Shown: positions 16,632 through 27,490, counted from the first letter of the stretch. The stretch: 64,000 nucleotides of DNA from Chitinasiproducens palmae (GCF_900095735.1 NZ_FNLO01000008.1:1-64000), one strand, 5' to 3'. Notes: a model not told the origin generated them from the letters alone. A program made the numbers and translations.

Positions 16632-16693
16632 GCCGTATAGCCGTATAGCCGTATAGCCGTATAGCCGTATAGCCGTGGAGCCGTGGAGCCGTG
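16632..16693. repeat. 8-base tandem array next to the nadC 3' end
   Basis: Five exact copies of GCCGTATA (16632-16671) are followed by two copies of GCCGTGGA (16672-16687) and a partial GCCGTG. The array ends 18 bases from the nadC stop codon at 16712. Five identical copies suggest recent slippage, so copy number may vary between strains. Confidence 0.92.
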
Positions 16694-16711
16694 TCTGCAG
16701 CCAGCGACTGC

Positions 16712-17653
16712 TCAGACCAGCCGCATCGAAAAGTCTGTTGCGCGGATATCCTTGGTGAGCGCGCCAATCGAGATGCGGTCGACGCCGGTTCGGGCGATGT
16801 CGACCACCGTGCGCATGTCCACGCCGCCCGACACCTCCAGCAGCGCCCTGCCCGCGTTGCGACGAACCGCCTCGCTCATGTCGGCCAGTGCAAAATTGTC
16901 CAACAAGATCGAGCGTGCGCCGTGCGCCAGTGCCTCGTCCAGTTGCACGAGCGTCTCGACCTCGATCTGCACCGGCGCCGACCCGCCCCGCTCGGCTGCG
17001 CGCTGCAAGGCTGCCGCGACTCCGCCGGCGGCGGCGATGTGGTTTTCCTTGATCAGGATGCCGTCGTAAAGGGCCAGACGTTGATTCGCGCCACCACCGA
17101 CGCGCACCGCGTACTTCTGCGCCAGGCGCAGTCCAGGCATCGTCTTGCGCGTATCGAGGATGCGCGCGCGGTTGTTCTGCACCGGTTCGATCGCATCGAC
17201 GTAACGCCGCGTCGCTGTCGCCACGCCGGACAGCAGTTGCAGGAAGTTCAGCGCATTGCGCTCCGCCGTCAGCAGCGACCGGACCGGACCATGCATTCGG
17301 CACACGACGGCTTCGGCAGGCATCCGCTGGCCGTCCGCGAAATGCCATTCGAGCGTGATGGTCGGGTCGACGTACCGCATCACCGCCTCGAACCACGGCG
17401 CGCCGGCAAGCACCGCTGCCTCGCGCACGATCACACGGGCGCTGCGCTGCTCGTCATTGAGCAGACGGCCGGTTAAATCGCCGGCCCCCACGTCCTCGTC
17501 GATCGCCGTGGCGACGTTGCGGGACAGCGCGGCCCCCAGCGTGCCGTCATACTCGGCGTCGATGGTTTGGAACTCGGGCGCGAGCGATGCAACATCCATC
17601 GCTGCAAGAACATCGCGCAGTCGCTCGGGCGACCGTTGATCGGCTGAGCTCAT
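16712..17653 (-). CDS. nadC: Nicotinate-nucleotide pyrophosphorylase (quinolinate phosphoribosyltransferase)
   Basis: A 313-residue cytoplasmic enzyme that converts quinolinate and PRPP to nicotinate mononucleotide in NAD synthesis. Family signatures are [25 protein letters not shown] followed by [13 protein letters not shown] near the middle ([10 protein letters not shown]) and the C-terminal phosphate-binding ISIGALT. The N-terminus is about 20 residues longer than in E. coli. Its ATG at 17653 overlaps the nadA stop by four bases (ATGA), so it is coupled to nadA. nadB is not next to them in this window. Confidence 0.95.
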   Translation of the reverse strand: MSSADQRSPERLRDVLAAMDVASLAPEFQTIDAEYDGTLGAALSRNVATAIDEDVGAGDLTGRLLNDEQRSARVIVREAAVLAGAPWFEAVMRYVDPTITLEWHFADGQRMPAEAVVCRMHGPVRSLLTAERNALNFLQLLSGVATATRRYVDAIEPVQNNRARILDTRKTMPGLRLAQKYAVRVGGGANQRLALYDGILIKENHIAAAGGVAAALQRAAERGGSAPVQIEVETLVQLDEALAHGARSILLDNFALADMSEAVRRNAGRALLEVSGGVDMRTVVDIARTGVDRISIGALTKDIRATDFSMRLV

Positions 17654-18789
17654 GCGGGCCCCACTTGTGAGAACAGTGCGCCGTCGCGCGCGAGATCGCC
17701 GCTCGCGCGCACCGTGCGCTTGGCGGCGGCGGCGAAGTCGAGCATGCGGGTGATGGGCAACAACGCTCGCTGCCGGATGGCCGGATCGATGTCGATTTCC
17801 TTGTCCCCGGCGTCGAGAACCGCTGCCACGTTTTCAAGTGCGTTCATTGCCATCCACGGACAGTGCGCGCAGCTCTTGCAGCTTGCGCTGTTGCCCGCGG
17901 TAGGTGCCTCGATCAGGATCTTGCCAGGGGCCGCCGCCTGCATCTTGTGGAGAATACCGAGGTCGGTCGCGACGATGAAGCGTTCCGCATCGAGCGTACG
18001 CGCCGCATCGATCAACTGCGAGGTCGAGCCCACGACGTCGGCCAGCGCGACCACCGAAGCCGGCGACTCGGGATGAACCAGCACCTTCGCGTCCGGGTAC
18101 TCGGTCTTCAGCAGATCCAGTTCGGTCGCCTTGAATTCATCATGCACCAGGCAGGCGCCGTCCCACAGCAACATGTCCGCACCGGTCTGCTTGCGGACGT
18201 AGGCACCCAAATGGCGATCCGGCGCCCACAGGATCTTCTCGCCTCGATCGTGCAGCGCCTGGATGATCTGCAGGCCGATCGACGACGTGACTACCCAATC
18301 GGCACGTGCCTTTACCGCTGCGCTCGTATTGGCATAGACGACCACCGTGCGGTCCGGGTGGGCATCGCAGAAAGCCGAGAACTCGTCGGCCGGACAGCCG
18401 AGATCCAGCGAGCAGGTCGCGTCGAGATCCGGCATCAGGATGCGCTTCTCGGGACTGAGAATCTTGGCCGTCTCGCCCATGAAACGCACGCCCGCGACCA
18501 TCAGCGTGCCAGCCGGATGGTCCCGGCCGAAGCGAGCCATCTCGAGCGAGTCGGCGACGCAGCCGCCGGTCTCCTCGGCAAGATCCTGCAATTCCGGATC
18601 GACGTAATAGTGCGCGACCAGCACGGCGTTCTCGCGCTGGAGCAATGCCTTGATCCGCGCCTTCAGGGCAGCGCGTGCTTCGCGGTCGGGCTGAGCGGGC
18701 ACGCGCGCCCAGGCTTGCTCGACACTGCAAGTGCCGCGAAACATGTGTGGCCGATCGAACTCGACCGATTTCAGCGCTGCCTGATTCAT
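17650..18789 (-). CDS. nadA: Quinolinate synthase A
   Basis: A 379-residue 4Fe-4S enzyme that condenses iminoaspartate (from NadB) with dihydroxyacetone phosphate to give quinolinate. Visible motifs include [44 protein letters not shown] with a candidate cluster Cys, [11 protein letters not shown] with the second, and [16 protein letters not shown] with the third. The ATG at 18789 begins [14 protein letters not shown], which fits the family; a TTG at 18810 is an unlikely alternative. It is followed by nadC with a four-base overlap. Confidence 0.95.
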   Translation of the reverse strand: MNQAALKSVEFDRPHMFRGTCSVEQAWARVPAQPDREARAALKARIKALLQRENAVLVAHYYVDPELQDLAEETGGCVADSLEMARFGRDHPAGTLMVAGVRFMGETAKILSPEKRILMPDLDATCSLDLGCPADEFSAFCDAHPDRTVVVYANTSAAVKARADWVVTSSIGLQIIQALHDRGEKILWAPDRHLGAYVRKQTGADMLLWDGACLVHDEFKATELDLLKTEYPDAKVLVHPESPASVVALADVVGSTSQLIDAARTLDAERFIVATDLGILHKMQAAAPGKILIEAPTAGNSASCKSCAHCPWMAMNALENVAAVLDAGDKEIDIDPAIRQRALLPITRMLDFAAAAKRTVRASGDLARDGALFSQVGPA

Positions 18790-18814
18790 CGTCGGTATGG
18801 GATTCGCCAATGCG

Positions 18815-18842
18815 CGAAACCCGGTCTGGAAACCGGGTTTCG
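18815..18842. other. Perfect hairpin between the desaturase and nadA
   Basis: CGAAACCCGGT (18815-18825) and ACCGGGTTTCG (18832-18842) form an 11-pair stem with a six-base loop. The T-run precedes rather than follows the stem on the minus strand, so it is not a textbook terminator for the desaturase. It could still slow polymerase or protect the 3' end; the nadA start is 26 bases downstream. Confidence 0.55.
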
Positions 18843-18899
18843 TTCAAAAAAGGCAAGTGTAGCCCAAGAAACTGCCCGTCGGGGCAGCCGAACGATCGC

Positions 18900-20102
18900 T
18901 CAGCTGTAGCGGCGCAGACGCCCCGCGAAATCTTGCAGTGCAGCAATACCGCTCTGCTCCGCGCGCTGGCACCAGCCTTGAAGCTGAGCAAGCAACTGCT
19001 CGCGCGACGCGTTGGAACGTTCCCAGATGGCGGCCAGCTCGCGGCGAAGCTCGTAGAACGTATGCAGGGCGGAGCTGCTTTCGAGGATCTGCGGCAATTG
19101 CTGGCGCTGCGGCTCGGCCAGGCGCGTCTCGTCCTTGTGGAACCATTTGCGCGCGCCCTTGAACAGCGCATAGCTCTCGCCGCTCGCACCGGCCGACGTC
19201 TTCAGTCGCGCCAGTTCGTCGCGGTATGCCCGGCGCAGCGTGCGGCCGTAGCGCTCCATCACTTCGTAGCGGTTCGACAGCACGGCCTGGAGCGTATCCA
19301 GATCGCACACCGACTTGCCAGCGGCCAGCTTCGGCGTCGGCGCGAGCTTCTTCACCTTGGCCAGACCGAAGACGGACATCGTGCGAATGTACAGCCAGCC
19401 GATATCGAACTCGTACCACTTGTTCGAGAACTTGGCCGACGTGGCGTACGTGTGATGGTTGTTATGCATTTCCTCGCCACCGATCAGGATGCCGATCGGG
19501 AACAGGTTCGTGCTGGCGTCCGTGCAGTTGAAGTTGCGGTAACCCCAATAGTGGCCGAGACCGTTGACGACGCCGGCCGCCCAGAACGGAATCCAGACCA
19601 TCTGCACCGCCCAGACCGACAGGCCGGCCAGGCCGAATAGCGCCACGTCGATGATCATCATCAGGCTGATGCCGAGGATGTTGTGGCGCGAATAGACGTT
19701 GCGCTCGAGCCAGTCGTCGGGCGTGCCGTGGCCGAACTTGCGCAGCGTCTCGCCGTTCACGGCCTCCGCCTTGTACAGCTCGGCGCCTTCCCACATCACC
19801 TTCTTGATGCCGCGCGTCTGCGGGCTGTGCGGATCTTCTTCGGTCTCGCACTTTGCGTGGTGCTTGCGGTGGATCGCGGCCCACTCCTTGGTGACCATGC
19901 CGGTCGTCATCCACAACCAGAAGCGGAAGAAATGCGCGGCGATCGGATGCAAATCAAGGGCACGGTGCGCCTGGCACCGGTGCAGATAGATTGTCACGCT
20001 CGCGATCGTGACGTGCGTCATCGCCAGCGTGAACAGGACAATCTTCCACCAGGACCAGCCCGTCAGGCCGTTACCGAGGAATTGAGACAAGGACTCGTAC
20101 AA
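18900..20102 (-). CDS. Fatty acid desaturase (delta-9 acyl desaturase type)
   Basis: A 400-residue inner-membrane di-iron desaturase that would introduce a double bond into acyl chains using reduced electron carriers. The three histidine boxes are HRCQAH (41-46), HRKHH (78-82) and HNNHH (213-217), in the spacing of the acyl-CoA/phospholipid desaturase family. Membrane segments flank them (about 20-38, 57-72, 143-175). The last 120 residues are a soluble, helical tail with many Arg, Glu and Gln, as in other Burkholderiaceae members. Likely role: membrane fluidity. The start ATG at 20102 is clear. A candidate promoter lies 140 bases upstream. Confidence 0.9.
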   Translation of the reverse strand: MYESLSQFLGNGLTGWSWWKIVLFTLAMTHVTIASVTIYLHRCQAHRALDLHPIAAHFFRFWLWMTTGMVTKEWAAIHRKHHAKCETEEDPHSPQTRGIKKVMWEGAELYKAEAVNGETLRKFGHGTPDDWLERNVYSRHNILGISLMMIIDVALFGLAGLSVWAVQMVWIPFWAAGVVNGLGHYWGYRNFNCTDASTNLFPIGILIGGEEMHNNHHTYATSAKFSNKWYEFDIGWLYIRTMSVFGLAKVKKLAPTPKLAAGKSVCDLDTLQAVLSNRYEVMERYGRTLRRAYRDELARLKTSAGASGESYALFKGARKWFHKDETRLAEPQRQQLPQILESSSALHTFYELRRELAAIWERSNASREQLLAQLQGWCQRAEQSGIAALQDFAGRLRRYS

Positions 20103-20806
20103 GATGTTTTCCGGCTGCTTGGAAAGGACGCATCGTCAGGGTCGAGGAGGCGCCGAAAGGCTCGCCGGCATACTGCCCGCTCGACGAGCGAACGATTCAG
20201 ACGGAATTTTAGCGCAAGGGTTCCGCAAGGCTGGCAGGAAATTGTAACCGCCCCACCCGGGAGTCAACTAAACGGTGGACCTGAAAATAAATCTGTCGTG
20301 GCAATGACTTAGATCAACTCGACGGACCCGATTGTTCGGTAGAAATTGCCGCAGCCCAGGCGCGCCGTGCGTCCGCCTCCGCGGTCTTTCCCGGACCTCG
20401 CGATGCGCATTGCCTTGGTCGCGAGCCAGCGCGCCGCGACGCGAATGGGCCCAAGGCCGAGGTGCCGCCGTCGTCTCTCGCGTTTCGCGCAACAGCCTCA
20501 GTCGCGCGTCCACCGCGCGCTCGCGGAACGCTGCTGCCACGCCGCGCGCGCCTCTCAACCAACAAGAACCGACAACGGACAAGAACAAGTAAAAACCGGC
20601 ACCGCACGCGCCGACAAGGCGAACTCGTCGCCATCGGCGTTGCGGTCCGTTCCGCCGTCGCCGTGGTGCTTACGGCCGTGGTGCTTACACAACAACCGCG
20701 GCTCATCGCCCCACGTGCCCGTGCCGGCAGCAACGGTTGGCGAGCGGGCCAGTGCCGCGCGCGCCGACCGCCATGCAACCGTCCGGTTGCGGTAACGCCG
20801 CCAGTG
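20103..20806. other. Gap between rsmB and the desaturase gene
   Basis: No gene is supported. The A/T-richer part near 20230-20340 carries the candidate desaturase promoter. At 20660-20689 a 15-base unit, GCCGTGGTGCTTACG, occurs twice in tandem with one change. The remainder is GC-rich, with frames that look like noise. Confidence 0.5.
20241..20267 (-). promoter_or_regulatory. Candidate promoter of the desaturase gene
   Basis: On the minus strand TTGACT (20267-20262) and TACAAT (20246-20241) are each one base from consensus, but the spacer is only 15 bases. The leader would be about 130 bases. Confidence 0.4.
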
Positions 20807-22108
20807 TCAGGCCGGCTCCGACGCCGGCTCGGCAGCGGTCGCTTTGGCGGCTGCCTTGCGTTGCAGGATAGCGGCGAAGAAGCCGTCCGTACCGTGGCGA
20901 TGTGGCAGCAGCTTGAGCATCGGTCCCGTGTCGAGGTCGATGCGCTGCGATTTGAGCACGGCCGCCGCGTCGCCCAGTTCGAAATCGGGATGCGACGCGA
21001 GAAAGGCTGCCACGATCGCCTCGTTTTCCGCCGGCAGCAGGCTGCAGGTCGCATAGACCAGGCGGCCCGAAGGCTTCAGCAGGCGGGCGGCGGCCGCCAG
21101 AATGGACGCCTGCTTCACGTTCAATTCGGCCAGCGAGGCCGGCGATTGCCGCCACTTGAGATCGGGGTTGCGTCGCAGCGTGCCCAGGCCGCTGCAGGGT
21201 GCGTCGACCAGCACGCGGTCGATCTTCCCGCCCAGACGCCGGATCTTCACGTCGTTCTCGCTGTCGATGACGATCGGGTGGACATTGGACAGGCCGCTGC
21301 GCGCCATGCGCGGCTTGAACTTGGCCAGCCGCCGCTCCGACACGTCCAACGCGTACAAGCGGCCGCTCGAACGCATCAGCGCACCGAGCGCGAGCGTCTT
21401 GCCGCCCGCGCCCGCGCAGAAATCGACGACCATCTCGCCGCGCTTCGGGGCCAGCAGATAGGCGAGCAACTGGCTGCCTTCGTCCTGCACCTCGAACCAG
21501 CCGTCCTGGAACGCCTTCAGCCGCGTCAATGCAGGCTTGCCCACCAGACGCAGCGCTTCCGGCGCATACGGCGTGGTGCCGCCGTCGATGCCGGCGTTCT
21601 CGAGCGCGTCGAGCACCTGTTCGCGCGTCGCCTTCAGCGTGTTCGCGCGCAAATCCAGCGGTGCCGGATAATTCAGCGCCGCCGCCAGTTGCATCAAGCC
21701 TTCGTCGCCCAGTTCGGCGCGCAGCGTGTCGCCGATCCAATCCGGCAGGTTCAGGCGCATGCGCTCGGGCAGGCTGGCGGGATCGATCTGGGCGATGCGG
21801 TCGAGCCACGCCTTTTCCTCGTCGCTCACCACGGCCGACAGCACGCCGCGTCCGACGGTCTGCATCAGCCCCAGCAGGATCAGGCGCCGGTTCGGCGCGC
21901 CGCTGCCGCTCTGGGCCAGATGCGCGAACTCGAGCCGACGGCGCAGCACCGCGAAGATCGCCTCGGCGATCACGCCGCGCTCGGCGTGCCCGAGCTTCGG
22001 ATGCGCGCGGAAGAAGCGGCTGACGACCGCATCCGCCGGATGCGTGAAGGTCAGCACGTCGGCCAGCAGGGTTTCGGCTTGGCCGATCAGGAATCGATGT
22101 AGTTTCAT
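20807..22108 (-). CDS. rsmB: 16S rRNA (cytosine-C5) methyltransferase, RsmB/NOP2 family
   Basis: A 433-residue SAM-dependent methyltransferase expected to modify C967 of 16S rRNA. The N-terminal third is a NusB-like helical RNA-binding domain. The catalytic domain has the SAM site DFCAGAGGKTLALG, motif IV DAPCSGLGTLRRNPD and motif VI ATCSLLPAEN, with the two cysteines of the m5C mechanism. The ATG at 22108 overlaps the purN stop by four bases (ATGA), so it is coupled to purN. Confidence 0.93.
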   Translation of the reverse strand: MKLHRFLIGQAETLLADVLTFTHPADAVVSRFFRAHPKLGHAERGVIAEAIFAVLRRRLEFAHLAQSGSGAPNRRLILLGLMQTVGRGVLSAVVSDEEKAWLDRIAQIDPASLPERMRLNLPDWIGDTLRAELGDEGLMQLAAALNYPAPLDLRANTLKATREQVLDALENAGIDGGTTPYAPEALRLVGKPALTRLKAFQDGWFEVQDEGSQLLAYLLAPKRGEMVVDFCAGAGGKTLALGALMRSSGRLYALDVSERRLAKFKPRMARSGLSNVHPIVIDSENDVKIRRLGGKIDRVLVDAPCSGLGTLRRNPDLKWRQSPASLAELNVKQASILAAAARLLKPSGRLVYATCSLLPAENEAIVAAFLASHPDFELGDAAAVLKSQRIDLDTGPMLKLLPHRHGTDGFFAAILQRKAAAKATAAEPASEPA

Positions 22109-22770
22109 TGCGTAAGCAGGTCGGCCGCGGCCGTTTCGTGGACGCAGGCAAGCGAAGGCCACAGTTGCGGCGCGAGCAGCAGGTCGTCATCGACCAGTTT
22201 GATCTGGTCATCCACATATCCGCGCACCACACGCGGATACAGCGCATGCTCGGCGGCCAGCACGCGCTCGCCGAGCGTCGCCGGACTGTCGTCCGGATGC
22301 ACCGGCACCGCGCATTGCGCGATGATGCGTCCGCCATCGACGGTCGGGCTGACGAAATGAACCGTCGCGCCGTGCCAGCGCACGCCGGCTTCGAGCGCGC
22401 GGCGGTGGGTGTCCAGGCCGGCGAAGCTCGGCAGCAGCGACGGATGGATGTTGATCAGGCGGCCCGAATAGCGCGTCACGAAGCCATCGGTGAGCACGCG
22501 CATGAACCCGGCCAGCACCACGAGATCCGGCGCGTGCGCATCGATCGCGTCGGCCAGCGCCGCGTCGAACGCGGCACGGCCGTCGTACGCGCGGTGATCG
22601 ACGACCTCGGTCGCGACGCCATGCTGACGGGCCACCGGCAGGCCGGCCGCATCGGGCCGGTTCGAGATCACCGCGACAATTCGCGCCGGCCAGCGATCGG
22701 CCGCGCACGCGCGCAGGATCGCTTCCATATTGCTGCCCCGGCCCGATATCAGGATGACGATTTTTTTCAT
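22105..22770 (-). CDS. purN: Phosphoribosylglycinamide formyltransferase
   Basis: A 221-residue enzyme of purine synthesis that transfers formyl from 10-formyl-THF to GAR. Motifs: substrate loop SGRGSNMEAI, FMRVLTDGFV, catalytic HPSLLPSF with His and the downstream Asp in GATVHFVSPTVDGG. The C-terminal 30 residues are slightly longer than in E. coli. ATG at 22770 is preceded by a weak ribosome site. It is first in a two-gene unit with rsmB. Confidence 0.94.
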   Translation of the reverse strand: MKKIVILISGRGSNMEAILRACAADRWPARIVAVISNRPDAAGLPVARQHGVATEVVDHRAYDGRAAFDAALADAIDAHAPDLVVLAGFMRVLTDGFVTRYSGRLINIHPSLLPSFAGLDTHRRALEAGVRWHGATVHFVSPTVDGGRIIAQCAVPVHPDDSPATLGERVLAAEHALYPRVVRGYVDDQIKLVDDDLLLAPQLWPSLACVHETAAADLLTQ

Positions 22771-22884
22771 GGGCGGATTCTATCACCGGCGTCCCGGGCC
22801 ACCGGCCGCACTCAGCCACGCCCCGCGGCGGGCGGCAGCGGGTGGCGGCAGCCCGTGCGCTGGCGGCGCCGGCGGCCGGCAGCG

Positions 22885-22913
22885 TGCCCGGGGAGCGCAC
22901 AAGCGTCTATAAT
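22885..22913 (+). promoter_or_regulatory. Candidate promoter of ribF
   Basis: A perfect -10 box TATAAT is at 22908-22913. The sequence 17 bases upstream (TGCCCG, 22885-22890) is a poor -35 box. Transcription would start near 22920, about 32 bases before the GTG start of ribF. Confidence 0.5.
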
Positions 22914-22951
22914 CGAACGCTTTTCTCCGTCCGGACCGGCAGTTTGCCAAC

Positions 22952-23920
22952 GTGAAAGTCTTCAGGGGTCTCCCGAATGCCGAAAGCCGCGAACGTTGCG
23001 CGCTGACGATCGGCAATTTCGACGGCGTCCATCGCGGCCACCAGACGCTGCTGGCGCGCGCGCGCGCCGCCGCCGACGCGCGCGGCCTGCCGCTCACGGT
23101 CATGACCTTCGAACCGCATCCGCGGGAGTTCTTCGATCCGGGCAGCGCGCCGCCGCGCATCGCATTGCTGCGCGACAAGCTCGAGGCGCTGGCCGCCTGC
23201 GGCGTCGACCGGGTGATCGTCGAGCATTTCGGTCCGTCGCTCGCCGCGCTGTCCCCGGATGCGTTCATCGACGACATGCTCGTCGACGGCCTGCACGCGC
23301 GCTGGGTCCTGGTCGGCGACGACTTCCGCTATGGCGCCCGGCGTGCCGGCGACTTCGCCGCCCTGGCGGCCGCCGGGGCGCGGCACGGCTTCGAAGTCGA
23401 GCGCATGGACACGTTCGCCGACGTGAACGGCGCGCGCATCTCCAGCTCGGCCGTGCGCGCGGCGCTGGTGTCGGGCGATCTGGGCGCGGCAGAACAACTG
23501 CTCGGCCGCGCCTATGCGATGTCCGGCCGCGTCGTGCACGGCAAGAAGCTGGGCCGGGATCTCGGGTTCCCGACGCTCAACCTGCACATCGCGCACAAGC
23601 GCCCCGCGATCGCCGGCATCTTCGTGGTGCGCGTGCACGGCCTGGCCGCCACGCCGCTGCCGGGCGTCGCCAGCATGGGCCTGCGCCCGACGGTCGACGA
23701 CTCCGGACGCTTTCTGCTGGAAGTGCATGTGCTCGACTGGAGCGGCGATGCGTACGGCAAACTGGTGCGCATCGAGTTCCTGCAGAAATTGCGCGACGAG
23801 GAACGCTACATCGACCTGCCCACATTGATCGCGGCGATCGGGCGCGACGTCGCGCACGCGCGCGCGTGGTTCGATCGCTCGGGCACCGGCGCGACGACTG
23901 CCACCGACCGAATTAGGTAG
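22952..23920 (+). CDS. ribF: Bifunctional riboflavin kinase / FAD synthetase
   Basis: A 322-residue cytoplasmic enzyme that makes FMN and FAD. The N-terminal adenylyltransferase half has GNFDGVHRGHQ (21-31) and ISSSAVR; the C-terminal kinase half has GKKLGRDLGFPTLN with the PTxN motif and GVASMGLRPT. The start is a GTG at 22952, giving MKVFRGLP, which matches the family N-terminus; no strong ribosome site is visible. ileS, lspA, coaBC and dut follow on the same strand, the usual betaproteobacterial order. Confidence 0.95.
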   Translation: MKVFRGLPNAESRERCALTIGNFDGVHRGHQTLLARARAAADARGLPLTVMTFEPHPREFFDPGSAPPRIALLRDKLEALAACGVDRVIVEHFGPSLAALSPDAFIDDMLVDGLHARWVLVGDDFRYGARRAGDFAALAAAGARHGFEVERMDTFADVNGARISSSAVRAALVSGDLGAAEQLLGRAYAMSGRVVHGKKLGRDLGFPTLNLHIAHKRPAIAGIFVVRVHGLAATPLPGVASMGLRPTVDDSGRFLLEVHVLDWSGDAYGKLVRIEFLQKLRDEERYIDLPTLIAAIGRDVAHARAWFDRSGTGATTATDRIR

Positions 23921-24043
23921 GCTGGCGCGGCGGGCGCGGGCCATGCCCGACCGCCGCGACCGGCAGGCATCTCACCCGCCGCAGGCGCCGGCCCCGCAAT
24001 GCCGCGCCAGCGCGCGGCGCACCCATTTCGCGAAGTCGCACAC

Positions 24044-26938
24044 ATGAGCCAAGACAACCACGAGTCCCAGCCCGCCCAGGGCGCCAAGCCGAGCAACGGC
24101 AAGGCCGGCAAGCCGCAGAAGCACGCCAAGGCGTCCGCCTATCCGGTCAACCTGCTCGAAACGCCGTTCCCGATGCGCGGCGACCTGCCGCGCCGCGAGC
24201 CGGAATGGATCCGGCAATGGCAGGAAAAGGACATCTACGGTCAGATCCGCGCGGCCAGCTTCGGCCGGCCGAAGTTCGTGCTGCACGACGGCCCGCCCTA
24301 CGCGAACGGCGACATCCACATCGGTCACGCGGTCAACAAGATCCTGAAGGACATGATCGTGAAGGCGCGCACCCTCGGCGGCTTCGACGCGCCCTACGTG
24401 CCGGGCTGGGATTGCCACGGCATGCCGATCGAGATCCAGATCGAGAAGCAGTTCGGCAAGAACCTGCCCGCCGACGAGGTGCAGCGCCGCGCGCGCGCCT
24501 ACGCGACCGCGCAGATCGATCGCCAGCGCGAGGATTTCAAGCGCCTGGGCGTGCTTGGCGACTGGGCGCGGCCGTACCGCACGATGGACTACGGCAACGA
24601 GGCGGACGAAATCCGCGCGCTCGCGAAGATCCTCGACAAGGGCTACGTGTTCCGCGGCCTCAAGCCGGTGAATTGGTGCTTCGATTGCGGCTCCGCGCTG
24701 GCCGAGGCGGAAGTCGAATACCGCGACCGCACCGACCTGTCGGTCGACGTCGGCTTCGCGTTCGACGACCCGGCGGCGGTGGCCGCCGTCTTCGGCCTGC
24801 CGGCACTGCCGGACAAGCCCGGCCAGATCGTGATCTGGACCACCACGCCCTGGACCATCCCGGCCAACCAGGCGCTGAACGTGCACCCCGAGATCGAATA
24901 CGCGCTGGTCGACGCCGGCACGCGGCTGCTGATCCTGGCCAGCGAACGTGTCGCCGCCTGTCTCGACAGCTATGGGCTGAGCGGCAACGTGCTGGCGACG
25001 GCGCCGGGCGCCCGCCTCGCCGACCTGCGTTTCGTCCATCCGCTGGCGTCCCTCGACGAAGGCTACCGGCGCACCGCGCCCGTCTACGTCGGCGACTACG
25101 TGACGACGGATACCGGCACCGGCATCGTGCACTCGGCGCCCGCCTACGGCATCGAGGACTTCGTCTCGTGCAAGGCGCACGGCATGCGCGACGACGACAT
25201 CCGCAACCCGGTGATGGGCGACGGCCGCTACGCGTCGAGCCTGCCGCTGTTCGGCGGCATGTCGATCTGGGACGCCAACGAACCGATCGCCGAGCGTCTG
25301 GCCGAGGCCGGCAGCCTGCTCGCCCGGCACAAGCATCCGCACAGCTACATGCACTGCTGGCGGCACAAGACGCCGATCATCTACCGCGCCACCTCGCAAT
25401 GGTTCGCGGGCATGGATATCACGCCGCGCGACGGCGGCGCGACCCTGCGCGAGACGGCGCTGGCCGGCATCGAGGCGACCCGCTTCTTCCCGTCGTGGGG
25501 CAAGCAGCGCCTGTTCGGCATGATCGCCAACCGCCCGGACTGGACCCTGTCGCGGCAGCGCCAGTGGGGCGTGCCGATGGCGTTCTTCGTCCACAAGGAA
25601 ACCGGCGAGCTTCACCCGCGTACCGTCGAACTGCTCGAACAGGTCGCGCAGCGCGTCGAACAGCACGGCATCGAGGCCTGGCAGACGCTCGATCCGGCCG
25701 AACTGCTCGGCGACGAGGCCGCCCAGTACGAGAAGAACCGCGACACGCTGGACGTCTGGTTCGACTCCGGCACCACGCACTGGCATGTGCTGCGCGGCTC
25801 GCACGCGGACCAGCTCGTGTTCCCCGCCGATCTCTACCTGGAAGGCTCCGATCAGCACCGCGGCTGGTTCCATTCGTCGCTGTTGACCGCGTCGATGCTC
25901 GACGGCCAGCCGCCGTACAAGGCGCTGCTCACGCACGGCTTCACCGTCGACGGCGAAGGCCGCAAGATGTCCAAGTCGATCGGCAACACGATCGTGCCGC
26001 AGGACGTCGCGTCGAAGCTGGGCGCCGAGATCATCCGGCTGTGGGTGGCGTCGACCGATTACTCCGGCGAGCTGTCGATCTCGGACGAGATCCTGAAGCG
26101 CGTTGTCGAGGGCTATCGCCGCATCCGCAACACGCTGCGCTTCCTGCTCGCCAATCTGGCCGACTACGACGCCGACCGCGATGCGTTGCCGGTCACGGAA
26201 TGGCTGGAGATCGACCGGTATGCGGTCGCGTTGTGCGACCGCCTGCAGCAGCAGGTGCTGTCCCACTATGACCGCTACGAATTCCACCCGGTCGTGGCGA
26301 TGTTGCAGACCTTCTGCTCCGAGGATCTGGGCGGCTTCTACCTCGACGTGCTGAAGGACCGGCTGTACACGACCGCGGCGGCCTCGCACGCGCGGCGCTC
26401 CGCGCAGAACGCGCTGTGGCACGTCGCGCACGGCCTGCTCAAGCTGCTCGCGCCGTTCGCGTCGTTCACCGCCGAGGAAGCGTGGCAGGTCCTGCACCCG
26501 CAGATGGACACGCTGTTCGTCGAGACCTTCCACGTCCTGCCGCCGCTGGCCGACGGCGAGGCACTGCTTGCAAAGTGGACGCTGCTGCGCGAGGTCCGCA
26601 GCGACGTGACCAAGTCGCTCGAGGAAGCGCGCACGGCCGGCGCGATCGGCGCCTCCCTCGACGCCGAGGTCTCGGTCCGGGCCAGCGGCGCACGCTTCGA
26701 TGCGCTCAGCAGCCTGGGCGACGACCTGAAGTTCGTGCTGATCACGTCGAAGGCCGACGTGGTGCGCGTCGACGACGAAGCCGCGCATGGCGTCGACGTG
26801 ACGCGCTCGCTCGCACCGAAATGCGAGCGATGCTGGCATCATCGCACCGACGTCGGCATCGATCCCGCCCATCCGACGATCTGCGGACGTTGCTTCAGCA
26901 ACCTGTTCGGCGAAGGCGAATCGAGGAGTGCGGCCTGA
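24044..26938 (+). CDS. ileS: Isoleucyl-tRNA synthetase
   Basis: A 964-residue class I aminoacyl-tRNA synthetase with an editing domain. HIGH lies at 92-95, KMSKS at about 641-645, and the C-terminal zinc finger is visible as CERCWHH and CGRC. The connective peptide carries [14 protein letters not shown] and the [12 protein letters not shown] editing motif. The first 32 residues are a Lys/Gln-rich extension. The ATG at 24044 (MSQDNHES) is preferred to an ATG at 23999. The stop overlaps the lspA start by one base (TGATG). Confidence 0.97.
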   Translation: MSQDNHESQPAQGAKPSNGKAGKPQKHAKASAYPVNLLETPFPMRGDLPRREPEWIRQWQEKDIYGQIRAASFGRPKFVLHDGPPYANGDIHIGHAVNKILKDMIVKARTLGGFDAPYVPGWDCHGMPIEIQIEKQFGKNLPADEVQRRARAYATAQIDRQREDFKRLGVLGDWARPYRTMDYGNEADEIRALAKILDKGYVFRGLKPVNWCFDCGSALAEAEVEYRDRTDLSVDVGFAFDDPAAVAAVFGLPALPDKPGQIVIWTTTPWTIPANQALNVHPEIEYALVDAGTRLLILASERVAACLDSYGLSGNVLATAPGARLADLRFVHPLASLDEGYRRTAPVYVGDYVTTDTGTGIVHSAPAYGIEDFVSCKAHGMRDDDIRNPVMGDGRYASSLPLFGGMSIWDANEPIAERLAEAGSLLARHKHPHSYMHCWRHKTPIIYRATSQWFAGMDITPRDGGATLRETALAGIEATRFFPSWGKQRLFGMIANRPDWTLSRQRQWGVPMAFFVHKETGELHPRTVELLEQVAQRVEQHGIEAWQTLDPAELLGDEAAQYEKNRDTLDVWFDSGTTHWHVLRGSHADQLVFPADLYLEGSDQHRGWFHSSLLTASMLDGQPPYKALLTHGFTVDGEGRKMSKSIGNTIVPQDVASKLGAEIIRLWVASTDYSGELSISDEILKRVVEGYRRIRNTLRFLLANLADYDADRDALPVTEWLEIDRYAVALCDRLQQQVLSHYDRYEFHPVVAMLQTFCSEDLGGFYLDVLKDRLYTTAAASHARRSAQNALWHVAHGLLKLLAPFASFTAEEAWQVLHPQMDTLFVETFHVLPPLADGEALLAKWTLLREVRSDVTKSLEEARTAGAIGASLDAEVSVRASGARFDALSSLGDDLKFVLITSKADVVRVDDEAAHGVDVTRSLAPKCERCWHHRTDVGIDPAHPTICGRCFSNLFGEGESRSAA

Positions 26939-27456
26939 TGGCAACCCGAAGCATGACGATGAAAAGCGCGGGCCCGGTGCGACGCGGCTCGGTCTGGCCG
27001 TGGCTGGGCCTGGCCCTGCTGGCGATCCTGATCGACCAGTTGACGAAGGTGATGATCGTCCGACTGTTCCAGTATGGCGAGTCGCGCCCCGTCACCGACT
27101 TCTTCAGCCTGGTGCTGGTCTACAACCGAGGCGCGGCCTTCAGCTTCTTGGCCAACGCCGGCGGCTGGCAGCGCTGGGGCTTTACCGCGCTGGGACTGGT
27201 CGCCGCCGTGTTCATCTGCTGGCTGCTGCGTCGTCATGCCTCGCAGAAGGTGTTCTGCACCGCGCTGTCGCTGATCATGGGCGGCGCGATCGGCAATGTC
27301 ATCGACCGGCTGGTGTACGGCCACGTGATCGACTTTCTCGACGTGCACTGGCAGCACTGGCATTGGCCCGCCTTCAACGTCGCGGACAGCGCGATCACCG
27401 TCGGCGCGGTCCTGCTGCTCGTCGACGAAATGCGCCGCGTGCGTCGTGCACGCTGA
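26938..27456 (+). CDS. lspA: Lipoprotein signal peptidase (signal peptidase II)
   Basis: A 172-residue inner-membrane aspartyl protease that removes signal peptides from prolipoproteins. Four membrane helices are seen. The catalytic aspartates are in GNVIDRL and FNVADSAI, and the conserved IDQLTK and NRGAAFS motifs are present. The ATG at 26938 has an AGGAG ribosome site inside the end of ileS and is coupled to it. The N-terminus is about 15 residues longer than average and basic. Confidence 0.96.
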   Translation: MATRSMTMKSAGPVRRGSVWPWLGLALLAILIDQLTKVMIVRLFQYGESRPVTDFFSLVLVYNRGAAFSFLANAGGWQRWGFTALGLVAAVFICWLLRRHASQKVFCTALSLIMGGAIGNVIDRLVYGHVIDFLDVHWQHWHWPAFNVADSAITVGAVLLLVDEMRRVRRAR

Positions 27457-27490
27457 CACGTAGTCCGCACGCCAGCCAGCGAGGGAGACC

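Noticed and set aside
18815-18842. Hairpin considered as a terminator for the desaturase gene
   Set aside because: Strong stem but the T-run is on the wrong side for the minus strand, so it was listed as a hairpin only.
23972-26944. A 990-codon open frame on the minus strand opposite ileS
   Set aside because: It mirrors ileS codons in a GC-rich gene, is rich in Arg, Val, Gln and His and has no domain; ileS is unmistakable.
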